Shown piece after piece: positions 19,408 through 28,131 of a stretch of 31,673 nucleotides of DNA (its first letter is position 1; every line of letters starts with the position of its first letter). The translations under genes were made by a program, and so were the position numbers. The stretch is from Seminavis robusta (lineage: Eukaryota > Bacillariophyta > Bacillariophyceae > Naviculales > Naviculaceae). The DNA is taken from assembly GCA_903772945.1 (NCBI GenBank), contig CAICTM010001329.1, forward strand, positions 1-31,673, in the 5' to 3' direction. The notes under the pieces are model-generated. The model was not told where the DNA came from and searched no databases. It saw only the letters and a program-made list of their open reading frames with translations.

Positions 19408-21718
19408 ATGCAGGCGCTCGAAGAATCCGAAACCAATACTTCTAATGCTGTTGGCGTTGGAATTGGAATTGCCCTGGACACAAAGGCAAACCTTGTAGAT
19501 AAAAAGGAGACGGCTGCTGCCAAAAGCAACACGGCTTTAGAGACGTCAGCCGTCAAAAATGAGCTCGACGACGGTGGCCTCTCTGAGGAAGTCAACCAGG
19601 AAAAAGTGGCTGCGAGAGTATCATCAGAAACTGCCGGTATTACTAATAGTGTTGTTGGAGTTGGAATTGCCATCTTCGAGTCAGACTTGATGGAAGAAAA
19701 GTCTGCTGCTTTTAATAAGAACAAGGCGGATGTAGATGACGCAACCACCCGAGATAAGAGCAGTGGTGATAGTTTGACCAAGACGGAAGGAGACAAGTCA
19801 CAACAGCGCGATCACCACGAAGATGATGACCCCTCCCAACGAACATCCATAGGCCACGACCCGCTCCCGCAATTGCTAGTCCCTGGAGCCCACGCAACGG
19901 GTGGAAATCTCGAAGATGGACGAGCTGGTTTGCGCGGCAGTGAACATCATGGTTCTACATCTCACGACCCATCGATCCCGGTGGCCAATCTCGTTCACGA
20001 GAATGAACAAACAAACGTTGATGATTTGCCCAGGGCCACCCGTATGACAACCCGCTTGATGAATGCCAAGGATACATGGCATCGTGAATTAAGGATCCTG
20101 GCAATGGGCGCCATTGGTTTGCTAGTCGTCATTAGTGTCATTGTGGTGACGATGTTGCTCGTCGGGGACCAGAACCCAGACAATGAAGGCATCGCAACAC
20201 CCATCACTGCCGTACCATCCGAAGCTCCCACTGTCTCTATCGCCAACTACTACTTGTCGTTACTCCCTGACTACTCAGTTCGCTCAGTTCAAGACGATCC
20301 AGAGTCCCCACAAGCACAAGCGTTCGAGTGGTTATTAGAGGATGTCGACAGCCACAACATTGTCTTTGAGGACTGGCGGATACATCAACGTTTTGCTCTG
20401 GCAAGCTTGTATTATGCCACCGGTGGTGACCAATGGCAACAACGCGACAACTGGCTGAATCATACCGTCCACGAATGTGCCTGGCACAGCGAGGTCCGAA
20501 CTCTCATCACGAAACAACTCCAGCCCATGTGCAACCAAGCGGGCGTCATTTTCAACTTGGGATTGGCCCGCAACAATTTGAGGAACACGCTGCCGCCCGA
20601 GCTGTTTTTGTTGACGTCCCTCCAAAGCTTGGGGCTGGAATACAATCGTCAACTGCAGGGCCCAATTCCCGAACAAGTGGGAGAGCTTACAGCGCTGACA
20701 AGACTCTGGATTCACAACACGCAGCAAGGTGGAACCATTCCATCACAAGTTGCGCGGTTGACAAACCTGCAAGCAATATCTCTGGCTGGCAATGGTCATA
20801 CAGGATCGCTGCCCAGTGAATTTTCTTTGCTGACCAATCTGCATACCCTAGTGTTGGGCCAGAATGATCAGTTGACAGGCCCCGTGCTGACAACTCTCGT
20901 GTCTCTGCCGCAGCTCGGTAGGTTTTCGGTTGACAACAATGATCATTCCGGTAAGTCAATTGAAGGGATATGTTTTGCGACCATCTCGCTATAGCAAGTG
21001 CGAAGCCAAACTGATCTTCCTTTGCTTCCACAACCATCAACAATCTACAGGAACCATTCCAGAGGAGGTAGGCCAACTCTCCAACCTTCTATGGCTTCTG
21101 TTGGCGGGAAATCGATTCCATGGAACAGTTCCTTCCACTATTGGGTTGCTTTCCAGTAATATGCTCGTGTTGTCCTTGAATCGCAATCAATTCGAAGGGG
21201 TGATCCCTACAGAATTGGGTCTGTTGACCGCCAGTACGCTCCTGTCGTTGCACACTAACAACTTTTTGTCCACCCTGCCTTCAGAGCTGGGAAACCTATC
21301 CAATCTTAACCTAGCTCTGACACTCCAAAAAAATCCACAGCTTGGAGGGACCTTGCCGACACAGCTGGGTCGCTTGACGGGGCTATATGCTTTGGACTTT
21401 CGGGAGAACAATCATACTGGATCCATTCCCAGTGAGCTTGGATTGCTCACATCCCTGGGAAAATTAGACCTGTCCAACAACGGGCTTATTGGTACGATTC
21501 CAGAGGCACTCCATACGCTGAATCAGTCCCTATATTACTTGGATGTCCAGGGCAATGCCTTGTTGTCGGGCAGTGTTCCCCAAGCACTGTGCCAGATCAA
21601 TGCCACCTGCATTCCTAGCCAATGGCGGGGACCCTGCATTCCAGCCGAAGGCATCCATCTAGCCTTTGACAAGACAAGTTTGCAGTGTGCCTGTGACTGT
21701 CACAATGAAACGGCCTGA
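19408..21718 (+). CDS. Type II membrane LRR protein B, 736 aa, two exons
   Basis: Exon 1 is 19408-20950 and exon 2 is 21051-21718, joined by a 100-nt GT-AG intron at the same position and phase as in gene A. The domain order is the same as in A: acidic N-terminal tail with two VGVGI motifs (about 15-19 and 83-87), a PGAHA motif, TM helix about 230-252, NYYLSLLPDYS segment, Trp/Cys cap, plant-like LRRs and Cys-rich tail. The cytosolic tail is about 50 residues shorter than in A. Identity to A is high, and one 234-bp tract in exon 2 differs by a single base. The C-terminus is cut by a 10-bp tandem duplication at the stop: without it the frame would end NETVMPLK, close to NETVTPWN in A. Probable surface receptor or adhesion protein; the partner is unknown. 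Confidence 0.87.
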
Positions 21719-21970
21719 AACGGTGATGCCGTTGAAGTAGCTGGCCGTGATGCCTCTGTGGCTATGGTTTATTTTGTGGACCGACCGCATGCTTATCGAT
21801 GGCTCTTCAAGGGCCTTCGCAGTGCAGGGCCTGAACCCAAAACATGTGTGACAGCAAAGAGACCAACTTCTGACCCGAGTGCGTAGGTTGTTACTGTCAG
21901 CGGAATTTGGCTGGATTGCTTTTCCAAAAGCACACTACCTTGTTGGCCGAAAATAAATGATCAATTTACA

Positions 21971-22049
21971 GACGAGGTGTGGACAGCTCTCCTGTCCTTG
22001 CAGCATCTCATTAGTATTTTGGTTGACAACAATGATGGCTCCGTGTATC
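21971..22049 (+). pseudogene. Relic of LRR exon 1 end
   Basis: The plus frame reads DEVWTALLSLQHLISILVDNN followed by DGS. It lines up with the LRR segment before the intron in genes A and B (VLTTLVSLPQLGRFSVDNND then HSG). The match stops at the exon end, where the paralogues have their GT donor, and the donor is not kept. It is a fragment of a further tandem copy. Confidence 0.65.
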
Positions 22050-22471
22050 TCGCTAGCTGGCCGCGATGTTCGCAACGGGGATGCCAGTAGTGTAACCGTG
22101 AACAACTTAGCTTAGCTAGGTTGAAGCAAACCCCAAATCTCTTGGGCTTGTTTTCTTTCGTATCATCTGTGCCATTTTCGGTTTGGTCTGTCTCAATTGA
22201 CCAATAATACATGAACTTTCAGCGCAGATAAGTGCACCGCTCCAAGTCAGCTACGGTACCTGGTGAAAATAAATACTAAATAGATACGTTAAGGAGCGAG
22301 GGGGGCGAGGCTAGGCAAAGCAGTATGGTAGCCAATGGCTTCCGGAGAGAGCAAGATGCAAGTAGATAATCTATCTATGAACTGCCCCGCAAAGTTCGGC
22401 CTTCAACGCCTTTGCCGTCAGCAACCTCTCAAAAGCAACCTGGAGCTGTGACAGGATGTCCAAAGATCATC

Positions 22472-22499
22472 GAGATCTTGTCAAAACTCTTCTCGAGAT
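22472..22499. promoter_or_regulatory. 28-bp element shared with the O-methyltransferase upstream region (copy 1)
   Basis: The block starts GAGATCTTGTC and ends TTCTCGAGAT. It is identical over 28 bp to 26039-26066, and both copies are followed after two or three variable bases by CAAGCAAAGATA. This copy lies 88 bp before the ATG of the glycosyltransferase-like gene. A shared regulatory site or a small repeat relic are both possible. Confidence 0.5.
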
Positions 22500-22587
22500 T
22501 AGCAAGCAAAGATATGAGAGCTGGCTAGAAGATCTGCGTGCAAGAGAAAATGGCAGGTAGAAGCAGCAAACAGACCAAGATCCTATA

Positions 22588-24507
22588 ATGGTTCCCACCA
22601 AGCAACATCAACAACAACGTGTTTGGAGAGGATGTTCCTTAAGACTTCTTCAAGCCCTCATCGCCACCATTGCTGTGGCCTGGGCAACTTTTTTTGGGAT
22701 ACTGGTGGCCAGCAAGGAGAACAGCAGTATTCAGCTTGTAAATAGCTGGCAATGGCAGAGCTTCAACAACACATCAAACAGCAGTAACAAAGAAACAACC
22801 ACAATAACAACAATATTATGGAGTGATCTTAATATCAACTCGAACCGTTGGTTGCAGGGGCCACGCTTTCGTAATTCCCGAATGGACGACCATTATGTCC
22901 AAACAAACATTCTGAATATACCTCACTTGCTGGAACGTGACGAGCATTTGACAGCTCTATTGGAACAGACATTGGCAATTCAGGGGTCCAACATTCTCAA
23001 CGTTTCCTACAAGAATCCTACATTGGAAGCCAAGCGCCTTTGGAATATTCGTCTCCACTATATGGCCCTTCACATTCATCAACATCTACCAGCACTACCT
23101 GAAGCACGGGCCAGACAGGACAATCCACAAGCCTTCCAAAGAATACAACAACAATATGATATTGGAAATTTTGATTTTGAGTGCCGAAATACCAACTACC
23201 TGGTTGCCAATATCCTAAATTACGGTATTGGAGCCGATGTCTACTGGTCCATGATCCATGCCTTCAAGGCCGGCATGGCCGTCCAAAGAGTCGTTCACTT
23301 TGTCAATCAACAACTCCCATCCAATGTCACCAAAAACAAAGACTATCGAGCCGGATGGCAACTGGCATCGTGCCCACGCAAGGATTATCAATGCACGTTC
23401 TGTCCCCCCAGTCCTTGTGTGCCAACAATAGAGGACCTCCACAATGGGTATCAGCTCAATGCCACAGAGCTACAAGGCCTTTACAAAGAAGGAACTCTAC
23501 CGACCAAACTCAATAACACCAAAGTGGTCTTTGCAGTGGCCGATGAGTGGGAAATGGAATGGATTTCACTCAGCTACATGAAACACAAACCGGAACGAAA
23601 TGCACAAGATATCATGGCCACTCTCATGGACGACAATCATCATGCCAAAAACAACCACACGACAAAGGATATTCAAAGAATCCAACTCCTCCGCAAAGCT
23701 GCTGGCGAAGGGTGGCGATTTGGTCGTGCCGCTGGGACGCTTCACACCATGATGTCCGCATACACCAGCTACTCGTTGCGGCCTCTCCCCACAACGGCAC
23801 AGCTCATTTGGTCGCAAGCAAAAGATTCCTTGCCACGGGGATTTGATCCCCACCAAACGGTCGGACTACCCATTCGGGCCACCGATAAGTGTCACGAGGA
23901 AAGTGAATGTTTGACATTTTCGCAACACATGGATGTAGTGGCGGCCGAGTGGTCCAAGCTTGTTCTGCAACCAACAAACGAATATTATTCCATCCACAAC
24001 ACTTCCACCTCCTTGCCAGCGGCCATTATTTTCACCACAGAATCTAAAAAGATGATTGCGGAACAACAAAAGTACCTGCAACAACAACAGCAACAACAGC
24101 AACAACAGCAACAACAACATCCAGCGCTAGCAGTATCATTATTTATTGTGAATAAACACGACATTCCTGCGGACACTGGTTTTTACCAAGGGGATCAGGG
24201 GGATGAACAGGTGCTGTCAGCCATGACGACTGTTCAACTCCAAATGCATGCACGCCTCATGGTGGCCAATTGTTGTTCCAACTTTGCCCGAATCATCAAA
24301 CACTTTGTGGAAGGTGGTTTTGGGGCTCATCCGGCCGGTGTGTTTCGTTGTTTGCAAGATGCGGAGGATCCACGCTATCGACTCTGCTGTTGGAAGAACA
24401 AGCCCTGTTTGGAAAAAAAGGCCAATGCCACCAAATTGTTCTTACTACTAGAACAGCGACAACAACAACGACAGCAACAGCAACAACAACAGCAGTTGCA
24501 GAATTAA
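22588..24507 (+). CDS. GT23/O-fucosyltransferase-superfamily-like type II membrane protein, 639 aa
   Basis: A single uninterrupted exon. A TM helix at about 19-40 follows a short basic N-terminus, the signal-anchor layout of Golgi glycosyltransferases. The motif LPIRATDKCHEESECLTF (about 427-444) corresponds to the HVRRTDK nucleotide-sugar-binding motif of alpha-1,6-fucosyltransferases (FUT8/NodZ); the first Arg is kept and the second is Ala. Near the C-terminus, VANCCSNFARIIKHFVEGG (about 560-578) matches the CSNF region of diatom relatives. Many Cys and N-glycosylation sequons fit a lumenal domain. A 13-residue polyQ tract (498-510) and a Q-rich C-terminal tail interrupt the fold. The donor and acceptor are not deducible. 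The gene converges on the PhzF gene with a 162-bp gap. Confidence 0.7.
   Translation: MVPTKQHQQQRVWRGCSLRLLQALIATIAVAWATFFGILVASKENSSIQLVNSWQWQSFNNTSNSSNKETTTITTILWSDLNINSNRWLQGPRFRNSRMDDHYVQTNILNIPHLLERDEHLTALLEQTLAIQGSNILNVSYKNPTLEAKRLWNIRLHYMALHIHQHLPALPEARARQDNPQAFQRIQQQYDIGNFDFECRNTNYLVANILNYGIGADVYWSMIHAFKAGMAVQRVVHFVNQQLPSNVTKNKDYRAGWQLASCPRKDYQCTFCPPSPCVPTIEDLHNGYQLNATELQGLYKEGTLPTKLNNTKVVFAVADEWEMEWISLSYMKHKPERNAQDIMATLMDDNHHAKNNHTTKDIQRIQLLRKAAGEGWRFGRAAGTLHTMMSAYTSYSLRPLPTTAQLIWSQAKDSLPRGFDPHQTVGLPIRATDKCHEESECLTFSQHMDVVAAEWSKLVLQPTNEYYSIHNTSTSLPAAIIFTTESKKMIAEQQKYLQQQQQQQQQQQQQHPALAVSLFIVNKHDIPADTGFYQGDQGDEQVLSAMTTVQLQMHARLMVANCCSNFARIIKHFVEGGFGAHPAGVFRCLQDAEDPRYRLCCWKNKPCLEKKANATKLFLLLEQRQQQRQQQQQQQQLQN
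24079..24117 (+). repeat. CAA/CAG microsatellite encoding polyglutamine
   Basis: Thirteen in-frame Gln codons (residues 498-510 of the glycosyltransferase-like protein), mixing CAA and CAG. A second Gln-rich run with three Arg interruptions lies at the protein's C-terminus (about 24454-24505). Length variation between strains is likely. Confidence 0.85.
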
Positions 24508-24669
24508 GTAATAAGCGTCGCTAGAACATCTTTTCAGCAATGATTCAACAGCCAGCCAGCCAGCTTTCATAGTCTAGTGTTTAGTTTCAACTAACAAATT
24601 TCGAAATGACTACTATCGGTAGCTAGCCATAGCTAGACTAGCTGTGTGTACGGTATCGACTCTTGTTAA
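24508..24669. other. Short gap between convergent genes
   Basis: The 162-bp interval holds the 3' ends of both genes. It is rich in GCTAGC/CTAGCTAG words. No terminator signal can be named. Confidence 0.4.
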
Positions 24670-25800
24670 TTAATCATCCACCTCCAGAGTGTCTCGTTCA
24701 TCCATTTCCACTCTTCCCAAGAGTCGAAACGATGCCTGCAAGAATGACTTGTCGTCGTCATCGCTTGCTTTCTCCTCCACGACCGCCAATTGATCCACGA
24801 CAATCAAGGACGGTTTTCCCATGGCACTTCCTTGATACAGTTTGTATACGGGCAATTCGATTTCGTGATGATGATACAAATGACATGCCAATGCCGCGGC
24901 CGCAATTCCCGTAGCGGGATCTTCCGCATAGCCAGATGCTCGTGGAAATTGTCGACAATGCCAAGCGCCATCTTCCTCATTGGATTTGGCATACAAATAC
25001 AATCCCGTGGTATCGTCCAGTGCTTTACATGCCAGGGCAAAATTGTTGGAGCTTGTAGTCGAAGGAGCCGTTGCCTTTTTGTGCAAATCGTCGACGGACC
25101 AGAGCGGTACGAGTGTTTTCGGACGGGCAATGGAACCGTGACAGAGAATGTGATTATTGTAGGATGTTGTTTCAAATTCGCTTGTCATGACATCAGAACG
25201 CGGCGTGGTGGCGATATCGGCCGTCTCGAGACCACAATAGTCCCTTAACATGCGATACAGCATGGATGGCTGTGAGATTGGTGTTTGTTGGTAGACTTGG
25301 GTGTTCTTCATTTCCAAGGCAACAATATCTAGATCGTAGATGGATGTCCAATATTCTTTGGAATCTACCGTGAAGGATATGTGTTGTTCTTCGGGTGGAT
25401 CTTCTTGTTGTTGTTGGTGTTGTTGTTGTTGCAGACAAATCTCCATGGCAGCTCCCATGGCAGCATGGGCACAAAAACTGACTTGTTCTCCCGATGGCAT
25501 GTAAAAGGATAATGGAGGAGGTGAGTTGTTGTTATTATTATTTAAAATAGAGAAGTGTGGAACCATGACACTTTCCCAATCGCACTCCTTGGCGAGTTTT
25601 TCTTGTGTCTTCGGGGAGAGTGTTTCTGGAGAGGAGAAAATGGTCACTGGATTGCCTCCTCCATCTTCCGATGATAATGATGATGAGTAGCTGTCCGAGT
25701 GACAAAATACTCGAGCACGGACCCGTTCCACCACCTTGCGGGTAGTACTACTGGTAGCAGTGCTAAGGGCTCTTCTGGAATACGCCAGTGATGATGACAT
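24670..25800 (-). CDS. PhzF-family isomerase-like protein, 376 aa
   Basis: A single exon starting at the ATG at 25800. It shows the diaminopimelate-epimerase-like fold signatures of the PhzF family: GNPVTIF (49-55), the catalytic-Glu segment KECDWES (Glu76), FCAHAAMGAA (109-118, for the usual FCGHATLG), the second-half EDPATGIAAAALA (293-305) and QGSAMGKPS near 323. Family members are isomerases or of unknown substrate; eukaryotic ones are mostly uncharacterised. The N-terminus (MSSSLAYSRRALSTATSSTT) is rich in Ser, Arg and Ala without acids, which suggests a mitochondrial presequence. Low-complexity Asn (88-92) and Gln (124-132) runs are inserted in loops. It is divergent from the O-methyltransferase gene. 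Confidence 0.88.
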   Translation of the reverse strand: MSSSLAYSRRALSTATSSTTRKVVERVRARVFCHSDSYSSSLSSEDGGGNPVTIFSSPETLSPKTQEKLAKECDWESVMVPHFSILNNNNNNSPPPLSFYMPSGEQVSFCAHAAMGAAMEICLQQQQHQQQQEDPPEEQHISFTVDSKEYWTSIYDLDIVALEMKNTQVYQQTPISQPSMLYRMLRDYCGLETADIATTPRSDVMTSEFETTSYNNHILCHGSIARPKTLVPLWSVDDLHKKATAPSTTSSNNFALACKALDDTTGLYLYAKSNEEDGAWHCRQFPRASGYAEDPATGIAAAALACHLYHHHEIELPVYKLYQGSAMGKPSLIVVDQLAVVEEKASDDDDKSFLQASFRLLGRVEMDERDTLEVDD

Positions 25801-25945
25801 GGCTCTATCGATACCAGTGGTACTGTAGGAGCAACAACCTGTATTACAGATAGATGGTCAATGAGAGGCTGCCTCTGAAATGGCAAAAGAAAGATTCTGT
25901 GCCATGTGCCGATCCAGACAATTCCACGTGGAACCTTGTAGACTC

Positions 25946-25977
25946 GATTCGATTCAATCGATTCGATTCGATTCGAT
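25946..25977. repeat. GATTC/ATTCG pentanucleotide microsatellite
   Basis: About six GATTC-type units with one ATTCAATC interruption, inside the divergent promoter region. Confidence 0.8.
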
Positions 25978-26038
25978 CCCTCAAAAGATCCTTGAGTCGT
26001 GGCCGGATTTCAAAAGATCCTTTTTCGCAGGAGATCTT

Positions 26039-26066
26039 GAGATCTTGTCAAAACTCTTCTCGAGAT
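26039..26066. promoter_or_regulatory. 28-bp element shared with the glycosyltransferase upstream region (copy 2)
   Basis: Identical over 28 bp to 22472-22499 and followed by the same CAAGCAAAGATA. It lies 172 bp before the O-methyltransferase ATG. A partial extra copy of its start (GAGATCTTGA) directly precedes it at 26031. Confidence 0.5.
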
Positions 26067-26238
26067 CATCAAGCAAAGATAGATAGATGTGATCGTACGA
26101 AATCGCTCTCATTATCTACTGGCAAAAGAAACTCTATCCACCTGAAACGAAAGGCTAGCTAGAGGCATTGAGCACACAACTTGAAAGGAAGAGAACTGAA
26201 AAAGTAATCAGCAAGTAAAAATAAAACGGTACTCTACC

Positions 26239-27129
26239 ATGACATCAGCTGCTGCCTCTGAACCCACCAGCAAGTTTTCTTCGGCACCCACCATTGCAGA
26301 TTATGGTCGACACAAAGGCTGGATGGACGAAGTGAAAGGACAGTTGAAGGAACAAGGAAAGGACGCTCTAGCTCAACAACTGCCCGACCCTTCCCAAGTA
26401 CCCGTTCAATTGCAGACATTTTCCAATCGCTACAGTTTAAAGCCTACAGTGGAAGAATCGGAACTCCAACAAAAAGTCCAAGGCATGCCCCGCGCCATGA
26501 TGGCCGGTGGCCTCGATGAAGCCAATTTCCTCTGCATGCTCCTCGAAATGATGAAGGCCCAAGTGGTCGTTGAAGTGGGCGTCTTTCGCGGCGTTACTAC
26601 ATTGGCATTGGCACAGTGTCTTCAGAAAATCAACAATACTAGCAACGCCAGAACACCAACAGTCATTGGATTGGATGTTTCCGCCGACTTTGCCCAAATT
26701 GGACAAGAGTATTGGAAAAAAGCTGGTGTGGACGATTTGATTGATTTGCGCATTGGCGATGCCAAGGAATCTCTGTCCACACTCTTGACAGAACAAGGCG
26801 AAGCCTTTGTCGACATGTGCTTTGTCGATGCCGACAAAGAGTCCTACGATGACTACTACGAAAAGTGCGTCCAACTCACCAAACCGGGAGGACTCATTGT
26901 CGTTGATAATACACTCTGGGGTGGTAGGGTCGTGCTTCCCGCCGACATTGTCGACACATTGGCGGCACACACGAAAGAAGACACGTCGGACGCGGCCATG
27001 TTGGCCCGGAAAATGCACGATACCAAATGCATTCAACAATTGGCACACAAAATTCACAACGATAGTCGCATCGATCGAGTTAGCTTTTTGACCATTGCCG
27101 ATGGTGTCACTATTTGTCGAAAGAAATAA
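26239..27129 (+). CDS. Class I SAM-dependent O-methyltransferase (CCoAOMT/COMT-like, PF01596 type), 296 aa
   Basis: A single exon with ATG in the context CTACCATGA. The SAM-binding motif I is VVEVGVFRGVTTLALA (110-125), followed by VIGLDVSADF (acidic residue binding the ribose), RIGDAKESL and the metal/catechol motif FVDADKESYDDYY with Asp197. Asp223-Asn224 occur in VVDNTLWGG, the other metal ligands of caffeoyl-CoA-type enzymes. The core is of normal length for the family, with an extra N-terminal extension of about 60 residues that has no signal peptide. Expected activity is Mg-dependent methylation of a vicinal hydroxyl in a small molecule; the substrate is not deducible. It is divergent from the PhzF gene. 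Confidence 0.92.
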   Translation: MTSAAASEPTSKFSSAPTIADYGRHKGWMDEVKGQLKEQGKDALAQQLPDPSQVPVQLQTFSNRYSLKPTVEESELQQKVQGMPRAMMAGGLDEANFLCMLLEMMKAQVVVEVGVFRGVTTLALAQCLQKINNTSNARTPTVIGLDVSADFAQIGQEYWKKAGVDDLIDLRIGDAKESLSTLLTEQGEAFVDMCFVDADKESYDDYYEKCVQLTKPGGLIVVDNTLWGGRVVLPADIVDTLAAHTKEDTSDAAMLARKMHDTKCIQQLAHKIHNDSRIDRVSFLTIADGVTICRKK

Positions 27130-27741
27130 TAAGCAAACACTAAACAAAGAAATGATGACAAAAATTGAGTGCATGACAAGAGAATGGCTACAGTACCGGT
27201 ACGTCCAGGCTGGTGCAAATGGGATGTGGACAGGCACGCACACAGCGGATTGACGCTATCATCATTAACAAGTAGTTTTATTCAGCCATGGACTTGATAT
27301 TATATTGCTCGCAGGCCATTGGTACTGTAGTTCAGTAGGCGCTGCAGCAGAAACCGTTCATTCCTAGCTAGCTCGTCCACATGTGCTCCTTTTCGCTGGC
27401 TCGACCACATGGGTTTCCGATTCAATACAACAGAAGAAGAGCCGCAGAGGAAACCAAAGATGAGCCTCACGCACGGTAGACCAGAAACTCGTGGAAAATT
27501 GTCGGCTCTTGTGGTTGTAGACTAGCTAGAATATAAGTAGCATGATGTATCTTATGAATCTGAGAACTAGTACTGATTATGCAACTTTTTATGGAATCGA
27601 ATCTGCCATACTTATATGTGTCTTCCCTGCTATGCAATGGAACCGATATCCCAATTGTCATACTAACTGTTCCGGAGCTGCCGAACTGCTGTGTGGCTGG
27701 TCCAAACGACATCACGATCCAGCCCGCCAAGCTTCTCTTTC
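27130..27741. other. Intergenic stretch, nothing recognised
   Basis: Short frames on both strands (up to 87 codons) carry no motif. It includes one TACCGGTA palindrome at 27194 and a CTAGCTAG word near 27365. Confidence 0.5.
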
Positions 27742-28131
27742 TTAGTTGGATCTCCAGTAGAAAGTAGAATTAGTCATTGTAGTAGCGGGAAATGGGTGAT
27801 TGATGGTTGCCGTGGTTGCGTCGGTGAGTCCCCTGCGTCTTTTATTGGGAGCACTGGTAGTGTTGTAGTCATGGAGAGGCTGAGCGGCAATCCACTGTTG
27901 TTCTTGGGGCTGATGATGATGACTGTCATTTTCGTTCGAAGAAGACCTCTTGCGACTGACGCGCATCTGCTGCTGGGGCTTGGCTTCTTGAAGCGGGCGG
28001 GACGCTTTCTCCGTCATCCAACCGGTGGCGGGGGGTGTTGGGTGGAAGGTCATTGGATGTTGGTTTTCCGAGAGGACGGAGGAAGGGGCAGTCATGTTGG
28101 TATTGTTGGCGTTGAAGTACGAGTAGGTCAT
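27742..28131 (-). CDS. Small Asn/Thr/His/Gln-rich protein with a basic nuclear-type signal, 129 aa
   Basis: Not recognised. The ATG at 28131 has a good A-rich context (CGCAAAATG). The product begins MTYSYFNANNTNMTAPSSV, is hydrophilic throughout and carries two basic clusters, VSRKRSSSN (about 58-66) and PNKRRRGL (about 95-102), the second resembling a monopartite NLS. A His-run (SHHHQPQEQQ) lies between them. Third codon positions are C/G-rich over the first two-thirds, as in the neighbouring genes, whereas the overlapping plus-strand frame (27691-28146) is dominated by Gly/Val/Arg with no ordered features. I therefore favour the minus strand. A nuclear role is a guess from composition alone; a 3' exon beyond the stop cannot be excluded. 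Confidence 0.5.
   Translation of the reverse strand: MTYSYFNANNTNMTAPSSVLSENQHPMTFHPTPPATGWMTEKASRPLQEAKPQQQMRVSRKRSSSNENDSHHHQPQEQQWIAAQPLHDYNTTSAPNKRRRGLTDATTATINHPFPATTMTNSTFYWRSN

Larger units (their letters stand above)
21719..22587. other. Intergenic stretch after LRR gene B
   Basis: Apart from one LRR exon relic (21971-22049) and a 28-bp element (22472-22499) described separately, I see no gene here. The first 40 bases still align with the coding end and 3' flank of LRR gene A. Confidence 0.5.
25801..26238. promoter_or_regulatory. Divergent intergenic region between the PhzF and O-methyltransferase genes
   Basis: These 438 bases separate two head-to-head starts and must hold both promoters. 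They contain a GATTC microsatellite (25946-25977) and the second copy of the 28-bp element (26039-26066). No TATA box can be assigned with confidence. An overlapping pair of plus-strand frames here has no protein features. Confidence 0.55.

Noticed and set aside
26437..27243. 268-codon minus-strand frame opposite the O-methyltransferase
   Set aside because: It is the antisense shadow of a gene with full catalytic motifs. Its own translation has no ordered domain.
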